64,000 nucleotides of DNA, taken from Flavihumibacter cheonanensis (GTDB taxonomy: Bacteria > Bacteroidota > Bacteroidia > Chitinophagales > Chitinophagaceae). Position numbers and translations under genes: made by a program. Positions 54,469-61,954 of the stretch are shown in pieces (position 1 is the stretch's first letter; each line of letters begins with the position of its first letter). The notes beneath the pieces were generated by a model. The model was not told where the DNA came from. It saw only the letters and a program-made list of their open reading frames with translations, and ran no database searches. The stretch is taken from the NCBI RefSeq assembly GCF_022352215.1, contig NZ_JAKRWF010000001.1, forward strand, positions 434,001 through 498,000, written 5' to 3'.

Positions 54469-56826
54469 CTATTCTGATCTCAATGAGGTTACCGGATTTT
54501 TTAGGGCGGTACGGGAGGCATTCAGGCTGATGGTAATCCATGCAAGGATGGCCACCGCGGCTGCCACCAGCAGGAATACTAAGGGATTGATACTGATACG
54601 GTACGCGTAATTCGACAACCAGCCATTCATCATCCACCAGGTCATGGGTATGGCAATCAGGAAAGCCAGGGCAATCAGAATGGCAAACTCTTTTGAAAGA
54701 AGGAGTAACAATTGCTGTACAGAAGCTCCCAGGACTTTTCGGATACCGATTTCTTTCTTACGTCGCTCAATGGCGAAGGATACCAGTCCAAATAAACCAA
54801 GACAACAAACAAAAATGGCTAATCCTGAAAATATTACACCCAGGGTTCCCACCAGTTTTTCATTATTGAATTTCTCGTTGAAAAAGTCATCAATAAAACG
54901 GTATTCAAAGAGGTAATCAGGACTGAACTGATTGTGCAGTTGTTCTATTTTTGCAACTGCTTTTTTAATATCGACTCCTTCTTTAAACCGGATATTGATA
55001 CGGCCTGCCCATCCGCCACCTTGTACCAGCATCATGGGGTCTGGTGCGGCATAGGGGGAGTTGATTACCATATTATCAATAACTCCGACAATTCTTCTGG
55101 TTCTTCCAGCCCATTCAATCTCCTTACCAATGGGCTCTTTAATACCCATTACTTCGATTGCCGCTTTGTTGAAAATTACCTGGTGTGTATCACTTGCCAG
55201 GAAGTCGCGACCGTCCAGCACTTTTGCCTGTACTGTTTTTGCAAAATCGGCATCCGTGAACATAAAACCAATTACCAGGTTATCTGATTGTGACATACCA
55301 CTCATTCGAATACCGGATGTATAACCGAAAAGATCTGTTATCTGGTTGCCGGTTCGGTTGACAGATTCCACCCATCCTGTTGCATACAGTTCATTTTTAA
55401 AAGCAGAGAGCTGCCGGTCTAACTGTGCTGAAGAGTTCACCATAAGCAGGTTTTCCTGTTTGTAACCAAGGTCTCTTTGTTGTACGAAGTTGATTTGCTG
55501 ATATATTAATAAGGTTGCAGAAATCAGCAGGATGGATATCGTGAATTGTGCCGTAACCAATACTTTACGTGGTGTGAGGTTGGATTTTCCCCTTGAAAAA
55601 CTACCTTTCAGCACTTTTACAGGATTAAATCCAGACAGATAAAATGCGGGGTAACTGCCTGCGATGATTCCAGTTAACAATACAACGCCTCCTCCAAGTA
55701 GCCACCAATAAGGATCCTGGAATGGTAAACGGATGGGTTGATTCAGAAGACTGCTAAAGGGTGGAACCGTGATCCAAACTATTAATGCAGCAACCAGGAA
55801 AGAAGCAATTGCCATTAGTAAGGATTCTGCTATAAATTGAAATACCAGCTGCTTGCGCATGGAACCCAATGTTTTCCGGATGCCTACTTCTTTAGCTCTT
55901 TTTTCTGATCTGGCAGTAGAAAGGTTCATGAAATTAACACAGGCAATCAATAAAATCACTATTGCAATCCAGGTGAAAAGTTGCACATATTGAATCCTTC
56001 CGCCTGTATTTATACCTTCCCGGAATTCTTCGTATAACCGCCACCTTTTCATGGGATGAAGTATGATCTCCCCGCGAGTAGTAGGATTTTCAGAGCCGGT
56101 TTTTTGTTTGATCAATGCCAGTGTTTTGGCTTCCACTGATTTTTTATCAGCACCTTGCCGAAGCAGGAAAAAAACACGGTTGCCGCAATTTACCCAATCG
56201 GATTGTGCATCTTTTACCCATTGTGCGGAGGGGTTAAAGGATTGGAGCAGGTCAAATTGAACCGTGTTGGTTCGTGCAAGATCTTTCACAACTGCTTTAA
56301 CATAAACTGTGCGGTCATTATTTAATTTTACCGCTTCGCCAACAATATTGGTACGGTTAAACAGACTACGGGCAGTGGATTCGGTAACCAGAATACCATC
56401 CGGATCCTGCAATCCAGCTGGTTCACCTTCCAGGAATTCAACAGTGAAAATATCCAGGAACTCAGGAGTTGTGGTCACTGATTGCCGGTTCAGTTTTTTA
56501 TCTCCAACTGTCAGCAGTACTGTAGATGGGAAACCCGTTACACTTGCTTTTTCCACTTCGGGTATCGCAGTCATGGCTGCTGCCGAAAGGGGAAACATCA
56601 TATCGTTTCCGGTATTAATCTCCCCATTAAAATTCCGGTTAACCATTACATGGTGAATCCGGTTGTATTTTTCATTGTCTTTGTCCCAGGAGCGCTCACT
56701 ATACACCCAAAGGAAAATAAGCAGGGTTGCAGCCATGCCGATGGATAACCCGGTAATATTCAGGAAAGTGAAGAACCTGTTTTTGAGCAGGTTTCTATAC
56801 GCCAGTTTAAAATAGTTGAAAAGCAT
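54469..56826 (-). CDS. FtsX/MacB-type ABC permease, tandem copy 5 (first in the operon)
   Basis: 785 residues from the ATG at 56826 (MLFNYFKLAYRNLLKNRFFTFLNITGLSIGMA), preferred over ATG 56835 by alignment with copy 3. Coupling segments RSEKRAKEVGIRKTLGSM and ERRKKEIGIRKVLGASVQQ, ending NPVTSLRSE. It follows the first ATPase gene by 28 bp and is the most likely direct partner of that ATPase. A hairpin repeat sits in the gap on each side. Confidence 0.94.
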   Translation of the reverse strand: MLFNYFKLAYRNLLKNRFFTFLNITGLSIGMAATLLIFLWVYSERSWDKDNEKYNRIHHVMVNRNFNGEINTGNDMMFPLSAAAMTAIPEVEKASVTGFPSTVLLTVGDKKLNRQSVTTTPEFLDIFTVEFLEGEPAGLQDPDGILVTESTARSLFNRTNIVGEAVKLNNDRTVYVKAVVKDLARTNTVQFDLLQSFNPSAQWVKDAQSDWVNCGNRVFFLLRQGADKKSVEAKTLALIKQKTGSENPTTRGEIILHPMKRWRLYEEFREGINTGGRIQYVQLFTWIAIVILLIACVNFMNLSTARSEKRAKEVGIRKTLGSMRKQLVFQFIAESLLMAIASFLVAALIVWITVPPFSSLLNQPIRLPFQDPYWWLLGGGVVLLTGIIAGSYPAFYLSGFNPVKVLKGSFSRGKSNLTPRKVLVTAQFTISILLISATLLIYQQINFVQQRDLGYKQENLLMVNSSAQLDRQLSAFKNELYATGWVESVNRTGNQITDLFGYTSGIRMSGMSQSDNLVIGFMFTDADFAKTVQAKVLDGRDFLASDTHQVIFNKAAIEVMGIKEPIGKEIEWAGRTRRIVGVIDNMVINSPYAAPDPMMLVQGGGWAGRINIRFKEGVDIKKAVAKIEQLHNQFSPDYLFEYRFIDDFFNEKFNNEKLVGTLGVIFSGLAIFVCCLGLFGLVSFAIERRKKEIGIRKVLGASVQQLLLLLSKEFAILIALAFLIAIPMTWWMMNGWLSNYAYRISINPLVFLLVAAAVAILAWITISLNASRTALKNPVTSLRSE

Positions 56827-56842
56827 TGTTGACATTACATTT

Positions 56843-56854
56843 ACCCGACGGGTG
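56843..56854 (-). repeat. degenerate post-stop hairpin after the first ATPase gene
   Basis: On the minus strand CACCCGTCGGGT begins directly after the TAA at 56855. ACCCG and CGGGT pair perfectly around one base. It is a shortened relative of CACCCGACCGGTG. Confidence 0.65.
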
Positions 56855-57532
56855 TTAGACCATGATGTTTTCCATAACTGTCTGGCCATCCAGCATCCTG
56901 ACGATGCGATGGCTATAGCGGGCATCGTGTTCGGAGTGGGTTACCATGATAATGGTGGTGCCCTGCTCGTTCAGGTCGGTTAGCAGTTGCATTACTTCAT
57001 TACCATTGGAAGAATCAAGGTTTCCGGTTGGTTCATCCGCTAGTATCAGTTTAGGATTATTTACAACGGCCCTTGCTACCGCAACTCTTTGCTGTTGTCC
57101 GCCTGACAGTTGCTGAGGATAGTGATTGCGGCGATGCATAATGACCATTTTGTCCAATACATCCTCCACTATCTTCTTTCTTTCTGCAGGTTTTACTCCG
57201 GTATAGATCAAGGGAAGCTCAACATTTTCATAAACGGTCAGTTCATCAATGAGGTTGAAGCTCTGAAAAACAAAACCGATATTGTGTTTTCTCAGGTCTG
57301 CCCGTTTGCGTTCATTGAATCCGGCCACTTCAATACCATTAAAGAGGAAGGAACCTGCATCGGGGTCATCCAGGAGCCCCAGTATATTGAGTAAGGTGGA
57401 CTTACCGCAGCCGGAGGGACCCATGATGGCTACAAATTCTCCTTCTTTCACTTCCAGCGAAAGTTTATTTAAGGCAACCGTTTCCACTTCTTCAGTGCGG
57501 TAAATTTTTTCGAGATTACTGATCTTGATCAT
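56855..57532 (-). CDS. ABC transporter ATP-binding protein, LolD/MacB class (first copy)
   Basis: 225 residues: Walker A GPSGCGKST (residues ~38-46), Q-loop QSFNLIDE, signature LSGGQQQRVAVARA, Walker B LILADEPTGNLDS, H-loop MVTHSE. All catalytic positions are intact. Stands between the adaptor/small-ORF region and the five permeases. It ends in VMENIMV with a hairpin right after the stop. Confidence 0.96.
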   Translation of the reverse strand: MIKISNLEKIYRTEEVETVALNKLSLEVKEGEFVAIMGPSGCGKSTLLNILGLLDDPDAGSFLFNGIEVAGFNERKRADLRKHNIGFVFQSFNLIDELTVYENVELPLIYTGVKPAERKKIVEDVLDKMVIMHRRNHYPQQLSGGQQQRVAVARAVVNNPKLILADEPTGNLDSSNGNEVMQLLTDLNEQGTTIIMVTHSEHDARYSHRIVRMLDGQTVMENIMV

Positions 57533-57547
57533 ACAAGGGATGATTTA

Positions 57548-57748
57548 TTATATGGTTGTGAGAATAAAAAGAGGGGAGGACTCTTCGAGCGTGCTTTTAG
57601 ATTCCTCCTGGACAAGGTTTAATGGTTCTGCTTTGCAAGCTGCTTGCTTAAATGGATTCACCCTGCAACGCTCTCCACTCATAAGAGGAGCAGTGCTGGA
57701 AATCGCAACAACCAGCAGCAGAAATATTTTTGTTAGGGTTGAAGACAT
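57548..57748 (-). CDS. possible small secreted protein in the export operon
   Basis: 66 residues on the operon strand, between the adaptor and the first ATPase gene. The N terminus looks like a signal peptide (MSSTLTKIFLLLVVAISSTAPLMSG), leaving ~42 residues with two cysteines (ERCRVNPFKQAACK) and a hydrophobic end (PLFILTTI). No family recognised. It could be an exported peptide, a small accessory subunit, or chance. An 81-residue frame on the opposite strand covers the same bases but has no signal and the wrong orientation. Confidence 0.4.
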   Translation of the reverse strand: MSSTLTKIFLLLVVAISSTAPLMSGERCRVNPFKQAACKAEPLNLVQEESKSTLEESSPLFILTTI

Positions 57749-57759
57749 TGTATGGAATT

Positions 57760-57787
57760 ATGAATTATGAATTGTGAATTCTGAATT
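57760..57787. repeat. four 7-bp repeats NTGAATT
   Basis: ATGAATT, ATGAATT, GTGAATT, CTGAATT in tandem, in the gap between the adaptor gene and the small secreted ORF. Confidence 0.85.
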
Positions 57788-57802
57788 TGGAAATAGATGT
57801 AT

Positions 57803-57837
57803 TACTTCTTACTTCCAACTTCATACTTCTTACTTTA
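57803..57837 (-). repeat. heptanucleotide array at the 3' end of the adaptor gene
   Basis: Five 7-bp units on the plus strand (TACTTCT, TACTTCC, AACTTCA, TACTTCT, TACTTTA). On the coding strand the unit is GAAGTnn. The adaptor stop codon (57830-57832) lies inside the array, as at miaB. Confidence 0.8.
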
Positions 57838-59080
57838 AAATGAGTTCCTGGTTATCGCCGAAGTTTTCATAGCTGGAAGTGATGACTTTATCACCAGGCT
57901 GAAGGCCTTCAAGCACTTCATAGGTATCCGGACTCTGCATTCCCAACTGTACATTTACCTTGTAGGCCATTGTACCCGCTCCGTTTAGTTTGTAAACCCA
58001 GTTACCACCGGTTTGCTGGTAGAATCCTCCTTTGGGCAGCAGGATTGCCTGCTTTTCATCGGATAATGCCAGGCGAATCTGCAAGGTTTGACCGCGACGG
58101 ATGCCTTGCGGAACATCTTTTTCAAATTCCATATCAACCTGGAAACGCCCCCCTGTTACCTGGGTATAAATCTTTTTAATAACAAGTGCATATTCTTTAC
58201 CGGCAAAGGTGAACGTACCGCGAAGTCCAGTGAAAATACGGGAGATATAGTGCTCATCTATATCCACCCGTACCTTATATCCACTCATGACATCCAGTTG
58301 CCCGAGTCGCTCGCCTTTGTTTTTAGATTGACCGATTTCTGCATCCAGGGAAGTAAGCTGTCCGTCTACGGGCGCTCTCACTATAAGGTCACCTACTTTC
58401 TTTCGCATCAGTTGCAATGCGTTTTGCATACGCTCAAAACTTTGCTGCATTTGAGAAAGTTGTTGACGGTTGGAAACAGAATCTTTGTTTAAAATATCTA
58501 CTGTCAGGGCTTTTCTTCGTACCTGGTATTCATAAAGGTTTTTGCTCGACTGATATTCTTGTTTACCGATGGCTTTCTGGTTAAAGAGGCGCTCATTAAC
58601 TCTGTATAAACGCTCGGCCTCTTTCAGTGCATTGTCTACTTCTGCCATCTGATTCAGACGGGTAATGGTATTCTGATCAGCATTGTTTTTAGAGATCTGC
58701 ATCTGCGTTAATACATTGAATACCTGGGTCTCCTGGTTGGATAAGCTCAATTCAAGATCCGTATTGCTCAGCCGGAGAATGGGTTGACCTTTTGTCATCA
58801 TCGCGCCATCTTCCACATATTTTTCTTCGACCCGACCACCTTCTGTAGCATCCAGATAGATGGTGGTTACGGGTAACACGATTCCATTTACCGGAATATT
58901 TTCCTGAAAAACACCTTTTGTGATTTCGCTGATGGTAATTCGTGCTGGGTCCACATTCAGGCGGCTTGCACCCTGGGTGAAATAATAGCTGCCTGCTAAC
59001 AGGGCTACCAGCGCAAACACGCCGCCGATTGTTACCAGCTTTTTGGATGACCATTTCTTTTTTTCGATGACTCTGTCCAC
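57830..59080 (-). CDS. periplasmic adaptor (HlyD/MacA/RND-type membrane-fusion protein)
   Basis: 416 residues from a GTG start (no ATG fits). N-terminal anchor helix (residues ~17-34), split lipoyl/barrel-sandwich halves (YLDATEGGRVEEKYVEDGAMMTKGQPI and VRAPVDGQLTSLDAEIGQ), a long helical hairpin between them (~110-230), then beta-barrel and membrane-proximal domains. It should link the inner-membrane permease to the TolC duct. First gene of the minus-strand export run and divergent from the two-component regulator gene. Confidence 0.93.
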   Translation of the reverse strand: MDRVIEKKKWSSKKLVTIGGVFALVALLAGSYYFTQGASRLNVDPARITISEITKGVFQENIPVNGIVLPVTTIYLDATEGGRVEEKYVEDGAMMTKGQPILRLSNTDLELSLSNQETQVFNVLTQMQISKNNADQNTITRLNQMAEVDNALKEAERLYRVNERLFNQKAIGKQEYQSSKNLYEYQVRRKALTVDILNKDSVSNRQQLSQMQQSFERMQNALQLMRKKVGDLIVRAPVDGQLTSLDAEIGQSKNKGERLGQLDVMSGYKVRVDIDEHYISRIFTGLRGTFTFAGKEYALVIKKIYTQVTGGRFQVDMEFEKDVPQGIRRGQTLQIRLALSDEKQAILLPKGGFYQQTGGNWVYKLNGAGTMAYKVNVQLGMQSPDTYEVLEGLQPGDKVITSSYENFGDNQELILK

Positions 59081-59125
59081 GTTCTGAAATTTTTCTTGTT
59101 AGGCTCATACAGGTAGTCTAAACCC

Positions 59126-59155
59126 TGTGCCAAAATGTAAATCATTGATTATCAA
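59126..59155 (-). promoter_or_regulatory. shared cis-element before the adaptor gene
   Basis: On the minus strand TTGATAATCAAT (59155-59144), 10 bp, TTGGCACA (59133-59126), then 45 bp to the GTG at 59080. No TAnnTTTG box is present in this 185-bp gap on that strand. Same layout as at 44593-44623. Confidence 0.65.
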
Positions 59156-59265
59156 AAAATAGCAAACCTATCCTGAGCAGGTGGTGTTCGCTTTTGATAC
59201 AATTACTGTCCGCAATTGAGATATACGTACAGCAGAAATAAATCCTATACTTGTGTCTCTGAATT

Positions 59266-60621
59266 ATGACACTGAAAAACGCATCCATACTAGTAATCGA
59301 CGATGACACGGATGTACTCACAGCAGTACGTCTGTTACTGAAATCTGAAGTCAAAGAGGTAGTAACGGAAAAAAATCCCCAGGAAATCAATCACCTGGTG
59401 CCTGGCAACCGCTTTGATGTCATTTTGCTGGACATGAATTTCAACAGTTCCCTGCATACCGGAAATGAAGGACTCTTTTGGTTGCGTCGGATTAAGGAAT
59501 TGAAAAGTGATGCAGGAGTGATCATGATAACAGCTTATGGCGACGTAGATCTCGCGGTACGGTCACTTAAGGAAGGTGCATCTGATTTTGTAGTGAAGCC
59601 CTGGCACAACGATCGGCTGATCGCTACTATCAAAGAAGTATTGAAAAAGCGGGCGGGAAAAAATGCAGGAGAGCCTGCAGAAGCAAAAACGCTTATTGGA
59701 TCTGAACTGTTGGGTGAATCAGAGCAGATGGAAGCGATATTTTACAAAATTGAAAAGATTGCCCCCACAGATGCGAATATCCTTGTGTTAGGTGAAAATG
59801 GTACCGGTAAGGACCTGATTGCGAGAGCCATTCACCAGCATTCTTTACGTGCAGCCGGACCCTTTGTAAAAGTGGATGTTGGAGCGCTCACAGAATCCCT
59901 CTTTGAAAGTGAATTGTTCGGGCATGTGAAAGGAGCGTTTACAGATGCCCGTGAGGACCGGATGGGGCGTTTCGAAGCAGCCAACGGTGGTACGATTTTC
60001 CTTGATGAGATCGGAAATATCAGTTTACAGCAACAAGCTAAATTACTATCCGTATTGCAGAACCGAACCGTGACCCGCCTTGGATCCAATAAGGCAACAC
60101 CAATAGATGTAAGACTGGTGTGTGCCACCAATCTTCCGATTCAGGAACTCGCTAATGAGAACAGGTTTCGTAAGGATCTGATCTACCGGATTAACACCGT
60201 TGAAATTATTGTACCACCACTTAGAAAAAGAGGCAGGGACATTCTATTGCTGGCTGATCATTTTAATGAATTGTATAGTCAGAAATACATGAAGCCGCAA
60301 TTGCCTTTTGATAAATCAGCCCGTGAAAAATTACTGAGTTATCCGTTTCCGGGTAATGTGCGCGAATTGCAATATACAATTGAGAGAGCGGTGATCATGG
60401 CAGAGGGAGATGAACTGAAGGCAGCAGATCTGTTGTTCTCACCGATTGAATTTGCTGCGGAGGAAGGGGAAGAACCCAAAGAAACCAATTTAAGTACGGT
60501 GGAGAAAAATACCATCTTAAAAGTAATCGAAAAACACAACGGAAACATAACCAAAGCCGCAAAAGAATTGGGCTTAACCAGGACCGCATTATACCGTCGA
60601 CTCAGTAAATATGATATCTGA
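59266..60621 (+). CDS. sigma-54-type response regulator with GAFTDA variant
   Basis: 451 residues. Receiver domain with acidic pocket IDDD, phospho-acceptor D56 (ILLDMNF), MITAYG and VVKPW. AAA+ domain with Walker A GENGTGKD, Walker B GGTIFLDEIGN and arginine-finger region. C-terminal Fis-type helix-turn-helix (NITKAAKELGLTRTALYRRL). The sigma-54 contact loop is GAFTDA (223-228): Asp replaces the conserved second Gly. The histidine kinase gene overlaps its 3' end by 11 bp. Its position opposite the adaptor gene makes the export locus the likely target. Confidence 0.94.
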   Translation: MTLKNASILVIDDDTDVLTAVRLLLKSEVKEVVTEKNPQEINHLVPGNRFDVILLDMNFNSSLHTGNEGLFWLRRIKELKSDAGVIMITAYGDVDLAVRSLKEGASDFVVKPWHNDRLIATIKEVLKKRAGKNAGEPAEAKTLIGSELLGESEQMEAIFYKIEKIAPTDANILVLGENGTGKDLIARAIHQHSLRAAGPFVKVDVGALTESLFESELFGHVKGAFTDAREDRMGRFEAANGGTIFLDEIGNISLQQQAKLLSVLQNRTVTRLGSNKATPIDVRLVCATNLPIQELANENRFRKDLIYRINTVEIIVPPLRKRGRDILLLADHFNELYSQKYMKPQLPFDKSAREKLLSYPFPGNVRELQYTIERAVIMAEGDELKAADLLFSPIEFAAEEGEEPKETNLSTVEKNTILKVIEKHNGNITKAAKELGLTRTALYRRLSKYDI

Positions 60622-61954
60622 ATTCTGGGAAAATAATAAACTCTTTATCAAGATAGCACTGCTATTTGTGGTGTTATGCCTACTCTCCTGGTTGTTTGTG
60701 GCTGGGCATTATCGTTTTCTGATACTGGTAATTCCCGTGGCTGCCTACCTGGTATATGATTTATACCGATACCAAAAAAAAGCGGAAGTTGAATTGAAAC
60801 AGTTTGTAGAAAGTGTGCATTACCGCGACTTTACCAGGTACTTTGACGTGAAACATGCCCCAACTGAATTGCAACCCCTGCGAAAGGGATTTAATGAAAT
60901 TAACACGGCGTTTAAAGTAATCAGTAAGGAAAAGGAAACCCAGTACCAGTATTTGCAACGAATCCTGGAATTGGTGGATACCGGTATACTATCTTATGAA
61001 CTGGCGACCGGTAATGTAGTTTGGATGAATGAAGCATTGAAGCGCATGTTACAAATCCCTTACCTGAAATCACTTGATTCGCTTAGCAGGAGAGACGCCG
61101 AGTTGGGGGAAGTAGTAAAAAATATCAAACCGGGAGAGGGGAAAATTGCGACGGCTCACAGGGAAAAAGATGCATTTAAAATACTGGTCAGTTGTTCGGC
61201 TTTTCAAACGGAATCTCAAACCTACAAACTGATAGCTTTTCAGAATGTAAGTGAAGCGTTGGATGAAACCGAGAGCAAGGCCTGGCAACGCTTGCTGAGT
61301 GTAATGACCCATGAGATCATGAATTCGGTTGCGCCGATTTCATCTCTTGCAGATACATTGAAAAAAAGTTTGCAGAAAGCCTCAGCTGATAAATCAGGTA
61401 ACGGCGGGTATGAGGATCTTGAGTTGGGTATTGAAACCATCAAACGAAGAAGTGAAGGGCTGTTACGATTTGCTGAAACCTACCGTAACCTGAATAAGAT
61501 TACTAAACTGAACCTTCAGAAAGTACAGGTGCTGGATCTCTTTGTAAACCTCCAACAGCTGATGCAGCCAAAGCTGGAGCAGTTGCACATTGAGCTGGAA
61601 ATCATATTAAAAGAACCGGGCATAACCATTGAAGCAGATACCAACCTGGTGGACCAGGTTCTCATCAATCTGCTGATAAACGCAATGGATGCTGTTCGCG
61701 AGCGTGAGCAACCGAGAATTATCCTATCAGCCAGTAAGGGGCCGAATAACCGGACCCTGCTTAAAGTGGCAGATAATGGCATAGGTATGCCAGCGGAGAT
61801 CATGGATAAAATATTCATCCCCTTCTTTAGCACGAAAAAAAGTGGTAGCGGAATCGGCCTGAGTTTATGCAAGCAGATCATGATGTTACACAAAGGCAAT
61901 ATCAGTGTGCAAAGTGTGGAAGGCGAGGGGACGGCCTTTCTCCTTCAGTTTTGA
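60611..61954 (+). CDS. NtrB-like sensor histidine kinase
   Basis: 447 residues: two transmembrane helices (residues ~12-30 and ~33-50) with almost no periplasmic loop between them, a HAMP/linker region, a PAS-like domain (~115-220), a HisKA-type site SVMTHEIMNSVAPI with H234, and the HATPase with N-box (NLLINAMDAV), DNGIGMP and GSGIGLSL. The tiny loop suggests it senses within the membrane or through a partner, as in intramembrane-sensing kinases that guard against envelope-active peptides. Translationally coupled to the response regulator gene. Confidence 0.93.
   Translation: MISEFWENNKLFIKIALLFVVLCLLSWLFVAGHYRFLILVIPVAAYLVYDLYRYQKKAEVELKQFVESVHYRDFTRYFDVKHAPTELQPLRKGFNEINTAFKVISKEKETQYQYLQRILELVDTGILSYELATGNVVWMNEALKRMLQIPYLKSLDSLSRRDAELGEVVKNIKPGEGKIATAHREKDAFKILVSCSAFQTESQTYKLIAFQNVSEALDETESKAWQRLLSVMTHEIMNSVAPISSLADTLKKSLQKASADKSGNGGYEDLELGIETIKRRSEGLLRFAETYRNLNKITKLNLQKVQVLDLFVNLQQLMQPKLEQLHIELEIILKEPGITIEADTNLVDQVLINLLINAMDAVREREQPRIILSASKGPNNRTLLKVADNGIGMPAEIMDKIFIPFFSTKKSGSGIGLSLCKQIMMLHKGNISVQSVEGEGTAFLLQF

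Noticed and set aside
42416-57532. LolCDE lipoprotein release system or a fused MacB
   Set aside because: LolC/E-type permeases are about 400 residues and MacB has its ATPase fused; here permeases are ~800 residues with two FtsX halves and separate ATPases, with an adaptor and a TolC protein.
57525-57770. 81-codon plus-strand frame opposite the small secreted ORF
   Set aside because: Runs against the operon, starts inside the ATPase start region and has no signal peptide or family match.
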